From Alphaproteobacteria bacterium (GTDB taxonomy: Bacteria; Pseudomonadota; Alphaproteobacteria; Sphingomonadales; Emcibacteraceae): 35,463 bases of DNA. How positions within the stretch are numbered: position 1 is the first letter of the stretch; each line of letters opens with the position of its first letter. The DNA is taken from assembly GCA_013152755.1 (NCBI GenBank), contig JAADFR010000122.1, positions 1-35,463 on the forward strand. The letters run 5' to 3'. Shown here in pieces: positions 1 through 8,539 of this stretch. The notes beneath the pieces are model-generated. The model was given only the letters and a program-made list of their open reading frames with translations, made no database searches and was not told the origin of the DNA. Made by a program: the position numbers and the translations under genes.

Positions 1-447
1 CGGGTTGCACTGGCCAATTTGGAAACCGGACGTATCGGCATTGCGGCCCAAAGTGTCGGCATGGCAAAAGCCGCCCTTGATCAAGCCACCGCCTATGCCA
101 ATGAGCGCACTTCGTTTGGCAAGCCCATTATCCGTCATCAGGCCGTGGGCTTTCGCCTTGCTGATATGGCGACAAAGCTGGAAGCCGCCCGCCTGATGGT
201 CCTGAATGCAGCCTCTCTGAAAGACCGGAAAATTCCCTGCCTGACCGAGGCCTGTATGGCCAAGCTATTTGCCTCTGAAGTGGCCGAAGAAGTCTGCTCC
301 GCCGCCATTCAAACCCTTGGCGGATATGGCTATTTACGGGATTTTCCGCTGGAACGCATTTACCGTGATGTGCGGGTTTGCCAAATTTATGAGGGCACAT
401 CAGACATACAGCGCATGATCATAAACCGGGCCATGATTGAACAATAG
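1..447 (+). CDS. Acyl-CoA dehydrogenase, C-terminal part (5' end outside window)
   Basis: The reading frame is open from base 1, so the gene starts upstream; about 148 C-terminal residues are visible. They form the C-terminal helical domain of the acyl-CoA dehydrogenase family, which oxidises acyl-CoA to trans-2-enoyl-CoA with FAD and passes electrons to ETF. The family-typical stretches [22 protein letters not shown] and [16 protein letters not shown] are present. The expected catalytic glutamate sits in [11 protein letters not shown] near the end. The chain ends normally with an MIEQ-type tail, so nothing suggests 3' truncation. Substrate chain length cannot be read from this fragment. A role in fatty-acid or branched-chain beta-oxidation is inferred from family only. 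Confidence 0.93.
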   Translation, partial: RVALANLETGRIGIAAQSVGMAKAALDQATAYANERTSFGKPIIRHQAVGFRLADMATKLEAARLMVLNAASLKDRKIPCLTEACMAKLFASEVAEEVCSAAIQTLGGYGYLRDFPLERIYRDVRVCQIYEGTSDIQRMIINRAMIEQ

Positions 448-513
448 GCCGCAGGATATGGCCAAGACCGACGTATTATCATATAGTAATATGTGACAAG
501 TCGGGAAAATATA

Positions 514-1869
514 ATGAAATATTCTGCGTCTATTGCGGCCAACCGTTTTGGTATGGGGGCCAGACCGGGGGACCTTGAAAAAATTGATGACAATCCCAAA
601 GGCTGGCTGGACAAACAACTGTCCACCACGCCCCAAATGCCGCGCCCGTTAAAGACACTGCACGGCAGCCCGGCCATTACCAAAGAATTCCTCAAACTGC
701 GCGAGGAACGCAAACAGGCCAAAAGGGCCAATGATGACAGCAGGGTCAAGAAAACCCAAAGAACCATCCGCCAGAATTTCTTTAAAGAAGTCTATGCCCG
801 CACCCTGTCGGGCCTGAATACGGACTATCCACTGCAAGAAAGACTGGCCCGTTTCTGGGCAGATCATTTCACTGTATCCTCAACGAAAAACACCGTCCGG
901 CCCTTGGTCGGGGCTTTTGAGCGGGAAGCAATCCGGCCCTATATTCTGGGCAAATTTGAGGATATGCTGATCAAGGTGACCTCTCACCCCGCCATGCTGC
1001 TGTATCTGGATAATTTTCAGTCAGTAGGGCCAAATTCCATCGGTGGCCAGCGGCGTAAAAAGGGCCTTAACGAGAATCTGGCCCGGGAGATTCTGGAATT
1101 GCATACGCTGGGTGTGGACGGGGGTTACGGGCAGGCCGATGTCATTGCCTTTGCCAAAGTGCTGACCGGCTGGACCCTCTCCCTGCCCCGCCACAAGAAG
1201 GGCAATGTGGGTGAATTTCTGTTTATGAAACGCCTGCATGAGCCGGGAACTCATCAGATTTTAGGCAAAAAATATCCGGACCGGGGCGCAAAACAGGGCA
1301 TTGCCGTCCTCAAAGACCTTGCCCGCCATCCCTCCACCGCCCGCTTTATCGCCACCAAGCTGGCCCGTCACTTCATTTCCGACAACCCGCCGGAGAAAAT
1401 CATCACCCTACTGGCACAGGAATTTCTGGAAACCGATGGTCATCTGGGCAAGGTTATGAAGAAGCTGGTCTCCCTTGAGGACGTCTGGCAGCCCCAGCCC
1501 GGCAATATCAAAACATCCGAGGAATTTGTCATTTCGGCCCTGCGCGGGTTGAATGTGACCGAATTCACCCCCAGAGAGATCATTGAAAGCATGTATGAAA
1601 TGGGCCAGCGCCCGTTCGAGGCCCCATCCCCCGCCGGATGGCCCTATGAGGACGCCCATTGGGCCGGGCCGGATATGATTCTGAAACGTATTGAATGGGC
1701 GCAGGCTGTGGCGGAAAGAAGTCAGATCACCATGCCGCCGCAAAATCTGGCCCAAAATATTCTAGGTCAAGGATTGAGCGCCCATACCTTCCTGTCCATC
1801 CAGCGGGCCGACAGCGCCCGGCAGGCGGTCACCCTCCTGCTGGCCAGCCCGGAATTTCAGAGGAGATAG
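514..1869 (+). CDS. DUF1800 family protein
   Basis: This is a 451-residue protein of the DUF1800 family, whose biochemical role is not established. It opens with AANRFGMGARPGDL, the usual family start. It carries the conserved LAREILELHTLGV and VIAFAKVLTGWT segments and a C-terminal PAGWPYEDAHW stretch. I chose the ATG at 514 because the family alignment begins there; an in-frame GTG at 493 would add seven residues. No signal peptide is visible. The stop at 1869 lies two bases before the DUF1501 start, and that gene's AGGAGAT ribosome site is inside this gene's last codons, so the two are translationally linked. DUF1800/DUF1501 pairs recur across bacteria and probably act together. Confidence 0.88.
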   Translation: MKYSASIAANRFGMGARPGDLEKIDDNPKGWLDKQLSTTPQMPRPLKTLHGSPAITKEFLKLREERKQAKRANDDSRVKKTQRTIRQNFFKEVYARTLSGLNTDYPLQERLARFWADHFTVSSTKNTVRPLVGAFEREAIRPYILGKFEDMLIKVTSHPAMLLYLDNFQSVGPNSIGGQRRKKGLNENLAREILELHTLGVDGGYGQADVIAFAKVLTGWTLSLPRHKKGNVGEFLFMKRLHEPGTHQILGKKYPDRGAKQGIAVLKDLARHPSTARFIATKLARHFISDNPPEKIITLLAQEFLETDGHLGKVMKKLVSLEDVWQPQPGNIKTSEEFVISALRGLNVTEFTPREIIESMYEMGQRPFEAPSPAGWPYEDAHWAGPDMILKRIEWAQAVAERSQITMPPQNLAQNILGQGLSAHTFLSIQRADSARQAVTLLLASPEFQRR

Positions 1870-1871
1870 AC

Positions 1872-3047
1872 ATGATCAAAAGACGTCAGTTTATTAAAAA
1901 TGCCGCCGCCGCCGGATTAGCCAGCCAATTTCTGCCCCGTATGAGCTTTGCCGCAACACCGGGAGCAGGCGACCGAAAATTTATTTTGATTATCCTGCGC
2001 GGGGCCATGGATGGACTGGGCGCGGTTCCGGCTTACGGCGACCCCGCCTATGCAAGACAGCGCGGACAGATTGCCCTTGAGCAAAGCCAAATCCTGAAAC
2101 TGGATAGCCTGTTTGCCCTCCACCCTTCCTTGAGCAACCTGCACAGCATATATCGGGCAGGACAGGCGAATATCATTCACGCGGTAGCCAGTCCTTACCG
2201 GGCGCGCTCCCATTTCGATGGTCAGGATGTGCTTGAGACTGGTCAAGACAAGGCCTTTGCTGATAGTAGCGGCTGGCTGGGCCGGCTCTTATCCACGCAA
2301 TCCGAAAAAGGCATCGCCCTGTCCCACGGACTACCCCTTATATTGCGCGGTAGCGACAATGGCACGAGCTGGGCACCGTCCAGGCTACCCGGCGTGGATG
2401 ACGACCTGATCCGGCGGTTGGAAAAACTCTATGAGAATGACCCCATACTGAACCATAGCCTTGAACAGGCCGTTATGGCCAACAATATTGCTGCCTCCAG
2501 CATGATGGGGGGCAAGAAACGGGGGTTCCGGCAAAGCATCACCCTGTCCGCCGGTCATGCGGTGAAATTTCTTAAAGCCGATGATCATGTCAATATAGCG
2601 GTTCTGGAGAGCTATGGCTGGGACACCCATGCCCGTCAGGGCACTACGAAAGGCCCGCTCACCAATGGATTGAAAGACCTGGATAACGGCCTTGGGCTGA
2701 TCAAAAAAGAGCTTGGGCCGCTGTGGCAGAAAACCGCCGTTGCGGTTGTCACCGAATTTGGCCGCACCGTATGGGCCAATGGCAATGCCGGCACCGACCA
2801 CGGAACCGGCGGCGTTGCTTTCCTCGCCGGGGGAGCTGTACAGGGGGGACGGATTATCACCGATTGGCCGGGGCTGAGGACGCAGGACCTCTATCAGGAG
2901 CGTGACCTCTATCCCACCACAGACATCCGGTCCCTGTTCAAGGGTATTATCCGCGACCACCTTATGATCAAACCTGATGTTATAGAGGATAAAATATTCC
3001 AAAACAGCGGGACTGTAAAAGCTCTGGACGGCCTGTTCAAAATATAA
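1872..3047 (+). CDS. DUF1501 family protein with Tat signal peptide
   Basis: This 391-residue protein belongs to DUF1501, a family related to the alkaline-phosphatase/sulfatase fold, with no firmly assigned reaction. The start at 1872 is supported by AGGAGAT just upstream and by the N-terminus, a twin-arginine signal: KRRQFIK at residues 3-9, then an alanine-rich stretch to about residue 28 (ASQFLPRMSFAA). This predicts folded export to the periplasm. Family features seen are FILIILRGAMDGL near the mature start, an SHFDGQDVLETG block, the ESYGWDTHARQG block with Asp and His, and VTEFGRTVWANGNAGTDHGTGG. The aspartates and histidines in these blocks could form a metal centre, by analogy with the phosphatase superfamily. 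It is co-transcribed with the DUF1800 gene. Confidence 0.87.
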   Translation: MIKRRQFIKNAAAAGLASQFLPRMSFAATPGAGDRKFILIILRGAMDGLGAVPAYGDPAYARQRGQIALEQSQILKLDSLFALHPSLSNLHSIYRAGQANIIHAVASPYRARSHFDGQDVLETGQDKAFADSSGWLGRLLSTQSEKGIALSHGLPLILRGSDNGTSWAPSRLPGVDDDLIRRLEKLYENDPILNHSLEQAVMANNIAASSMMGGKKRGFRQSITLSAGHAVKFLKADDHVNIAVLESYGWDTHARQGTTKGPLTNGLKDLDNGLGLIKKELGPLWQKTAVAVVTEFGRTVWANGNAGTDHGTGGVAFLAGGAVQGGRIITDWPGLRTQDLYQERDLYPTTDIRSLFKGIIRDHLMIKPDVIEDKIFQNSGTVKALDGLFKI

Positions 3048-3072
3048 AATACAGAAAACACATAAACGGCCT

Positions 3073-3101
3073 TTAACTTTTGCCTTAATTATCCATATAC
3101 T
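3073..3101 (+). promoter_or_regulatory. Possible sigma70-like promoter
   Basis: TTAACT (3073-3078) and TATACT (3096-3101) are separated by 17 bases. They match the -35 and -10 consensus at 4/6 and 5/6 positions and lie about 32 bases before the start of the TPR protein gene. This is pattern matching only. Confidence 0.35.
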
Positions 3102-3133
3102 GTGGGTAATTCAAATAGTGTAAGAAACCGTTT

Positions 3134-4729
3134 ATGCCGTCAGATACCCCTATTTCACCAGATCAGATTAAAGCGCAACTCGCGCATATTCTGGCCAGTG
3201 AAACATTTGCCAATAAAAACCGCATCCAGCGGTTTCTGGACTATGTGGTGACGGAATATCTGGCTGACCGCGCCCATTTGCTCAAGGGCTATACCTTGGG
3301 ATTGGAAGTCTTTGACAAGGATGAAACATTTGATCCGCAAACGGATGCCATTGTCCGGGTAGAAGCCGGACGGCTGCGGCGGTTGCTGGAACATTATTAT
3401 ATGGACGAAGGACAGGACAGGCCGATCCATATCTCCCTGCCCAAAGGCGCTTATGCCCCGAAGGTCGAATTAGCCGCCCCCTCCAAAGCCCCGGCGCAAA
3501 AAGACCCGGTCTTTTCCGCCGCCGCCGCCCCGGCCACCGGCCCGGCCATTGCCGTTCTGCCATTTGAAAATTTAAGCGGCGAGCCTTCTGAAGAACTTTT
3601 TTGCGACGGCATAACCGAGGAAATTATCAACCATCTGTCATTTAGCCCGTCCCTTTATGTGATTTCCCGGCGCACCACAGCCCAATATAAGGGCAAGGCC
3701 GTTGACATTCGCCGCCTGAGCGCGGAGCTTGAGGCCCATTATATTCTGGAAGGCAGTATTCGCCGGGCCGGGGAACATTTGCGGGTTTCCGCGCAATTGC
3801 TCAACGCCACCAACGGGGCCGTTGTCTGGTCGAAAAGCTATGACCGCAAATTAAACCCGGAAAACCTGATTGATGTTCAGGATGAAATTGCCGCCCATGT
3901 GGCCGCCACCATCGGCGATACCTACGGCACCGTCATGCGCACCAGCGCGGTAGATATGAAACGCAGCAGCACCGAATATATGGAAGCCTATGAGAGCATG
4001 TTGCTGCTCCATGACTATCTGTTTGAGCTGTCGCCGGAAACCCACCTGAAAGCGCGCACCAGCCTTGAAAAAGCGGTAAAAATTGACCCCAATTACCCAG
4101 ACGCCTGGGCCGGATTGGCCTTTCTGGCGCTGGATGAATATCGTTTCAGTTTTAATGTTCTGGCCGACGACCCGCTGGAGCAGGCCCGGAAATATGCCGA
4201 GAAATCCATCGGGCTCAGCTCAAAATATTCCATTGCCTGGTATGCCATGACCATTATAAATTTCCACAAAGGTGACATTGAAACATTTGAGGACAATATA
4301 AAAATGGGCCTGAGCATCGCCCCCAACAGCCCGGCAATCCTCGCCGACAGCGGGGTTTACCTGTGCCTGCTTGGTAAATTGGATGAGGGTCTGTCGCTGG
4401 TCCGCAAAGCTATGGATTTGAACCCCCAGCACCCCGGCTGGTGCCGTTTTGCCCTGTGCCATGACCATTTTATTCGCGGTGAATATGACAAGGCCATTGA
4501 TCAGGTACGTTTCATCGAAACCCCAGACTGGTTCTGGCCCCACGCGCTGCAGGCCATCCTCTATGCCAAGCTGGGCAATGAAAAAGGCGCGGCGGAAGGC
4601 CGGGCGAATGTGCTCAGGCTCTATCCTGATTTTCCGAAAAATGCCGAGCAGGAATGCCGAAAGTGGTTCCAACGGGACGAGGATTTAGCCAAATACCTGG
4701 ACGGATTAAAAGCCGCCAATCTGTGCTAG
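3134..4729 (+). CDS. TolB-like/TPR protein with N-terminal adenylate-cyclase-associated domain
   Basis: This is a 531-residue soluble protein with no membrane segment. Residues about 8-115 form a domain containing KNRIQRFLDYVVTEYL, LKGYTLGLEVFDKD and IVRVEAGRLRRLLEHYY; this module is common at the front of proteins annotated as adenylate cyclases or TPR regulators. A short Ala/Pro linker follows. A TolB/FlgO-like N-terminal fold spans about 136-260 (AIAVLPFENLSGEPSEELF, YILEGSIRRAGEHLRVSAQL). The rest, about 290-520, is tetratricopeptide-type helical repeat (for example PNYPDAWAGLAFLALDEY). No cyclase catalytic domain is present. It is probably a scaffold or regulatory protein, but no function can be assigned. 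Start ATG 3134 has only a weak ribosome site. Confidence 0.8.
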   Translation: MPSDTPISPDQIKAQLAHILASETFANKNRIQRFLDYVVTEYLADRAHLLKGYTLGLEVFDKDETFDPQTDAIVRVEAGRLRRLLEHYYMDEGQDRPIHISLPKGAYAPKVELAAPSKAPAQKDPVFSAAAAPATGPAIAVLPFENLSGEPSEELFCDGITEEIINHLSFSPSLYVISRRTTAQYKGKAVDIRRLSAELEAHYILEGSIRRAGEHLRVSAQLLNATNGAVVWSKSYDRKLNPENLIDVQDEIAAHVAATIGDTYGTVMRTSAVDMKRSSTEYMEAYESMLLLHDYLFELSPETHLKARTSLEKAVKIDPNYPDAWAGLAFLALDEYRFSFNVLADDPLEQARKYAEKSIGLSSKYSIAWYAMTIINFHKGDIETFEDNIKMGLSIAPNSPAILADSGVYLCLLGKLDEGLSLVRKAMDLNPQHPGWCRFALCHDHFIRGEYDKAIDQVRFIETPDWFWPHALQAILYAKLGNEKGAAEGRANVLRLYPDFPKNAEQECRKWFQRDEDLAKYLDGLKAANLC

Positions 4730-4807
4730 AGCAATATTATCGAGGGTTTTTCTTTTGCCTGAAAGTCGTTATATATAATTAATATTTTAATTTATTCAGG
4801 ATGATAC

Positions 4808-5713
4808 ATGTCTTCCCATGCCTCAAAAAAGGTTATCTATGCCGCTCTTGTGGGTAATTTTCTGATCGCGCTGACCAAGTCAGCCGCTGCCGCCTATACC
4901 AATTCATCCGCCATGCTGTCCGAAGCCATCCACAGCATTGTGGATTGCGGCAATCAAGGGCTGTTGCTTTACGGCATTAAAAAAGCCCGCAAGCCCGCCG
5001 ACAAGGCCCACCCGTTTGGCTATGGCATGGAATTATATTTCTGGACCTTTGTGGTCGCGATTCTGATTTTTGCGGTCGGGGCTGGCGTGTCGCTCTATGA
5101 AGGCATCATAAAGGTCATCTCCCCCCATCCTGTGACCGACATTTATATCAATTACATCGTGCTTGGCATTGCGGTTATTTTTGAAGCAGGCGCATGGTCC
5201 ATTGCCTTCAAAGAATTCAGGGCCAGCCAAAGTGAACCCGGTATAATCAGGTCGGTCTTGAGAAGCAAAGACCCGACCATTTTAACGGTTCTATTTGAAG
5301 ATACGGCGGCCCTGCTCGGTCTTTTGGTGGCGTTTATCGGGCTAATGATCGGGGATATATTCAACATTCCCGAATTTGACGGGGCGGCCTCCATCGTCAT
5401 TGGCCTGATATTAGCCAGCACGGCGATTTTACTGGCCTATGAATCAAAAGGGTTGCTGTTGGGGGAAGCCGCAAGTGAAACGGTGATCAACACCATAGAG
5501 GAAATCGCCAGTGCCAAGGATGAGATTACCGGCATTAATGAAACGCTGACCATGCATATGGGGCCACAAGACGTATTGCTCAACCTCTCACTGGACTTCA
5601 AGGACGACATTACCGCCGCAGATGTGGAACGCGCCGTGAGCGAAATGGAACGCGAAATCAAAAGCCGCCTGCCCGAAATCAAACGTATCTTCATTGAGGC
5701 CCAAGGGAAATAG
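4808..5713 (+). CDS. Cation diffusion facilitator (CDF) family transporter, ZnT9-like
   Basis: This 301-residue inner-membrane protein of the CDF family moves divalent cations (Zn, Fe, Mn or similar) against protons. The first metal-site motif in TM2 is intact: SEAIHSIVD, with His42 and Asp46. HPFGYG (68-73) is also typical. In TM5 the second metal-site region reads FEDTAALLG (Glu164-Asp165) instead of the common HxxxD, which is like the ZnT9-type branch. The C-terminal cytoplasmic domain (about 215-301) has the usual ferredoxin-like pattern. AGGATG precedes ATG 4808. The metal cannot be told from sequence. It stands alone, convergent with the PEP-CTERM gene. Confidence 0.88.
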   Translation: MSSHASKKVIYAALVGNFLIALTKSAAAAYTNSSAMLSEAIHSIVDCGNQGLLLYGIKKARKPADKAHPFGYGMELYFWTFVVAILIFAVGAGVSLYEGIIKVISPHPVTDIYINYIVLGIAVIFEAGAWSIAFKEFRASQSEPGIIRSVLRSKDPTILTVLFEDTAALLGLLVAFIGLMIGDIFNIPEFDGAASIVIGLILASTAILLAYESKGLLLGEAASETVINTIEEIASAKDEITGINETLTMHMGPQDVLLNLSLDFKDDITAADVERAVSEMEREIKSRLPEIKRIFIEAQGK

Positions 5714-5732
5714 TTAGATACCTAATAAAGTC

Positions 5733-6284
5733 TTATATGCGACGCCGGAAAAGCAACAGGCCAAGACCAAGGCCAAGAAGACCCAATATACCGGGTTCTG
5801 GAATATTTTGACCTGTATTCGGATTCAGATTGATGCTCACGGTAACAAAGCCGCTGTTATCCCCACTGTTCGCATCCCAATAATATAGGGCCAAGGCACC
5901 GGCCTCTGTCATTATCTGATCAAAAAAGGTGCCAACAACAAAGAATGCACCGGATCCGATTTTACCCATCAATGTTCCATATGGGGCGGTAACACCTGCC
6001 TGCGTATAATTCCCAAAAAGGGCCGTTGGTTGACACGTCCCACCAGTGCCAATCAACCCATCTGCATTACTCACTCTGGGGCTAGACCCGGCACTCCAGC
6101 AATCATTCACATCAGTAATCATAACAAGATGATCGCCAATGCCTATATTAATACCAGTAACCGCACCGGCACCACCAGTTGAGCTGTTTCCCGCCGCATA
6201 TACATCTATCGTCGTAGCATGAGCACCCATGGCACCCACAAAAAACATAAAAAATCCAATAACCGTCATTTTAACTAAATTCAT
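5733..6284 (-). CDS. PEP-CTERM protein with LecA-like (PA-I lectin) body
   Basis: This is a 183-residue exported protein. It has a signal peptide (residues 1-23, ending GAHA). The C-terminal sorting tail has PEP at 162-164, a Leu/Gly-rich transmembrane stretch and RRR at 180-182, which is the PEP-CTERM signal cut by exosortase. The body looks to me like the LecA/PA-IL galactophilic lectin fold: GIGDHLVMIT, YGTLMGKIGSG and ALYYWDANSGDNSG. The last segment parallels LecA's calcium/galactose loop (Asp100...Asn107-Asn108), here Asp137 and Asn143. A strong AGGAGG lies just upstream of the ATG. No exosortase is in this window, so the partner must be elsewhere. It is probably a surface or matrix carbohydrate-binding protein; the lectin assignment rests on eye alignment. 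Confidence 0.82.
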   Translation of the reverse strand: MNLVKMTVIGFFMFFVGAMGAHATTIDVYAAGNSSTGGAGAVTGINIGIGDHLVMITDVNDCWSAGSSPRVSNADGLIGTGGTCQPTALFGNYTQAGVTAPYGTLMGKIGSGAFFVVGTFFDQIMTEAGALALYYWDANSGDNSGFVTVSINLNPNTGQNIPEPGILGLLGLGLGLLLFRRRI

Positions 6285-6462
6285 ATTATCCTCCTACATA
6301 AGCCTATATTAGTTCATGCAAAATATGTTCCAGAAAAAAAATTCACCTTATTTTCAATATGTTATCTAAAATAGCTGTCCGGACGTAATGAAGAATATGT
6401 AATAAATTCCGACAGTTTGTCAGGATTCTTTACAGAATCATGAGGCTCTCATACCTTAGGAA

Positions 6463-6951
6463 TTAATAACTATCCTTCATCAACCGGGCCTTTTCGCGGT
6501 TCCAATCGCGCTCTTTTTCGGTGGCCCGCTTGTCATGGGATTTTTTACCGCTGGCAAGACCGATCTTGACCTTGACCCGGTTTTTATCGTTGAAATACAG
6601 GGAAAGCGGCACCAGCGTTTTGCCCTTGCGCTGAATGGCGGCGGCGATTTTATTCACCTCACGCCGATGCAGAAGAAGTTTGCGCGGGCGGCGGGCGTCA
6701 TGGTTGAAACGGTTGCCCATTTCATATTCCTTGATATAGGCATTGATCAGAAAAATTTCGCCCATTTTGGCCTCGGCATATGAATCGGTAATATTGGCCT
6801 CACCCGCACGCAGGGATTTTACCTCGGTTCCGGTCAGAACAATCCCGGCCTCAAAATCCTCCTCAATGAAATAGTTATACCGCGCCTTGCGGTTAAGGGC
6901 GATGGCGCGGTTACCGCTTTTGGATTTATCAGAGGATTTCGGCTTGGCCAT
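6463..6951 (-). CDS. smpB: SsrA-binding protein SmpB
   Basis: This 162-residue protein binds tmRNA and delivers it to stalled ribosomes for trans-translation. The family OB-fold blocks are clear: [36 protein letters not shown] and [19 protein letters not shown]. The basic C-terminal tail ([20 protein letters not shown]) folds into a helix in the ribosomal decoding path. Length is normal. It starts 2 bases after the dapA stop, so the two are almost surely one transcript, an order common in alphaproteobacteria. The tmRNA gene itself is not in this window. Confidence 0.97.
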   Translation of the reverse strand: MAKPKSSDKSKSGNRAIALNRKARYNYFIEEDFEAGIVLTGTEVKSLRAGEANITDSYAEAKMGEIFLINAYIKEYEMGNRFNHDARRPRKLLLHRREVNKIAAAIQRKGKTLVPLSLYFNDKNRVKVKIGLASGKKSHDKRATEKERDWNREKARLMKDSY

Positions 6952-6953
6952 AA

Positions 6954-7832
6954 CTACGTCAGCAATCCGGCCCTTATCAGGGCCGCCTTGACCAGGGCCT
7001 TGGTATCTTCGCTGATCGGCACCATAGGCAAGCGCATCTCCGCAGAACAGATATCCAACAGCGCCATGGCATATTTTACCGGCCCGGGGTTGGGTTCCAC
7101 AAAAAGGGCCGCATGGAGGTCCGTCAGCCTGTCCTGAATCTCAAGAGCAGATTTATAATCGCCCGCCAGACAGAAATTCTGAAAGTCAGAAACCATTTTC
7201 GGGGCCACATTGGACGTCACAGAGATGCATCCCACACCGCCGTGAACATTAAAGCCAAGGGCGGTCTGATCCTCGCCGGACAATTGGATAAAATCATCCC
7301 CCATGGCCACACGTTGCAGGGGAACCCGCGCCACATTACCCGTGGCATCCTTGACGCCGATCACATTTTCAAGCTCGCGAAAACAGCGGGCCATGGTTTC
7401 AACAGACATATCAACCACCGAACGGCCCGGAATATTATAGATCACCAACGGCAGAGCCACCGCATCATTCAACGCCTTGAAATGCTGAAATAACCCCTCC
7501 TGATTAGGCTTGTTATAATAGGGCATGGCAATCAAGGCCGCATCCGCGCCGGATTCTTTGGCATGGCTCAGCAAACTGATGGCTTCTGCGGTGGAATTGG
7601 AGCCACAGCCGGCCACAACCGGCACACGCCCGGCGGATTCTGCGATACAGATCTCCGTGACCCGGTGATGTTCGTCATGATTAAGGGTTGGCGATTCACC
7701 CGTTGTCCCGCAAGGAACCAGGCCATGTATGCCCTGCTCAATCTGCCAATTGACCAGCGCCCGAAACGCTTTCTCATCAACCTGTCCATTTGTGAACGGG
7801 GTGACAAGGGCGGTAATCGATCCTCTCAGCAT
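6954..7832 (-). CDS. dapA: 4-hydroxy-tetrahydrodipicolinate synthase
   Basis: This 292-residue cytoplasmic enzyme condenses pyruvate with aspartate semialdehyde, the first committed step of the diaminopimelate/lysine branch that feeds peptidoglycan. All key residues are visible: the Schiff-base lysine Lys161 in GVKDATG, Tyr132 in YNIPGRS, Arg137, and the Thr43-Thr44 pair in [10 protein letters not shown]. Length equals the family norm. AGGAG lies nine bases before the ATG. It is first in a two-gene operon with smpB. Whether it is feedback-inhibited by lysine is not readable here. Confidence 0.97.
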   Translation of the reverse strand: MLRGSITALVTPFTNGQVDEKAFRALVNWQIEQGIHGLVPCGTTGESPTLNHDEHHRVTEICIAESAGRVPVVAGCGSNSTAEAISLLSHAKESGADAALIAMPYYNKPNQEGLFQHFKALNDAVALPLVIYNIPGRSVVDMSVETMARCFRELENVIGVKDATGNVARVPLQRVAMGDDFIQLSGEDQTALGFNVHGGVGCISVTSNVAPKMVSDFQNFCLAGDYKSALEIQDRLTDLHAALFVEPNPGPVKYAMALLDICSAEMRLPMVPISEDTKALVKAALIRAGLLT

Positions 7833-7920
7833 GGCATTAGCTCCTAAAATTCATCTGTTTTCTGCTGGCAAAATAGTCTGCCTTGGGTCGGACTGCAAGT
7901 GATGAATTGCCACGACCGCC

Positions 7921-7940
7921 GCTTTATACTTATATAAAGC
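7921..7940. repeat. Perfect 8-bp inverted repeat (hairpin)
   Basis: GCTTTATA and TATAAAGC flank a 4-base loop. It lies upstream of dapA and just beyond the EF-hand gene's terminator. It could be part of the dapA control region or a second stop signal; no T-tract follows. Confidence 0.5.
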
Positions 7941-7949
7941 CCAAATGAC

Positions 7950-7978
7950 AAAAAAAAGGCGGGATAAAGGATCCCACC
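7950..7978 (-). terminator. Rho-independent terminator after the EF-hand gene
   Basis: On the minus strand GGTGGGAT, a 5-base loop and ATCCCGCC form an 8-bp stem with one A-C mismatch. It is followed at once by a run of eight T (complement of 7950-7957). It stands 46 bases past the stop of the EF-hand gene and separates it from dapA. Confidence 0.8.
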
Positions 7979-8023
7979 TAGTTCGGCTGTAATAGCCTGA
8001 GCAGTGAACTGATTAGATGATAT

Positions 8024-8539
8024 TTAGTGACCCTTTTTTTTCATATCGTGCTTTTCTTTCATATCATGCATTTTTTTCATATCGTGCATTTTTGCTTTAC
8101 GGTCATCCATATTCAAAACCCCATCGTCATTTTTATCCATGCGGATGAAGCCACGTTCACCTTTGGCATCAAATTCGGCCTTTGAAATCTTGCCGTCACC
8201 ATTGGTGTCCATTTTCTTGAAATGTTTTTGCATTTTCTTTTGCATCATCATTTTTTTGGCTTTTTCTCGCTGTTCCTTCATAATTTTAGCCATAGTGGCA
8301 AATTCTTCTATGGTGATATTACCATCACCATTTTTATCGGCACCGGAAAAATGCTGCTCCCGAAAAGTCTGAAATTCCTGTTTATCAACATTGCCATCGC
8401 CGTTGGTATCCATTAAAGCATGCATCATATGATGCTCGCCCTTCATTCCCTTCATATGCATTTTCTCACCTGCGAAAACGGTGGATGAAAAACTTAAGGT
8501 AACAACCGAGGCCACGGTAATTATGGATAACTTGTTCAT
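8024..8539 (-). CDS. Secreted EF-hand protein with His/Met-rich tail
   Basis: This 171-residue protein has a signal peptide (1-23, ending VFA). Three canonical calcium-binding EF-hand loops start at Asp44 (DTNGDGNVDKQEF), Asp68 (DKNGDGNITIEEF) and Asp111 (DTNGDGKISKAEF). A fourth, weaker loop starts at Asp135 and ends with Asp instead of Glu. After the signal there is a Met/His cluster (MHMKGMKGEHHMMH), and the C-terminus has three HDMK repeats, so it may also bind soft metals such as copper or nickel. AGGAG precedes the ATG. It is monocistronic, with its own terminator at 7950-7978. A periplasmic calcium-binding or metal-buffering role is inferred. Confidence 0.9.
   Translation of the reverse strand: MNKLSIITVASVVTLSFSSTVFAGEKMHMKGMKGEHHMMHALMDTNGDGNVDKQEFQTFREQHFSGADKNGDGNITIEEFATMAKIMKEQREKAKKMMMQKKMQKHFKKMDTNGDGKISKAEFDAKGERGFIRMDKNDDGVLNMDDRKAKMHDMKKMHDMKEKHDMKKKGH
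8041..8094. repeat. Three 18-bp tandem repeats in the EF-hand gene
   Basis: Units at 8041-8058, 8059-8076 and 8077-8094 each begin TCATATC[GA]TGC and differ at only a few bases. They encode three copies of a six-residue HDMK unit on the minus strand. Such exact units invite copy-number change by slippage without shifting the frame. Confidence 0.85.

Noticed and set aside
3061-3136. 9-bp inverted repeat CATAAACGG / CCGTTTATG, the right arm covering the start codon of the TPR protein
   Set aside because: The left arm lies upstream of the likely promoter, so both arms would not be in the same mRNA; the length is near what chance allows.
6424-6439. Hairpin GATTCT-TTAC-AGAATC after smpB
   Set aside because: Only 6 bp, AT-rich and without a T-tract, so I could not call it a terminator.
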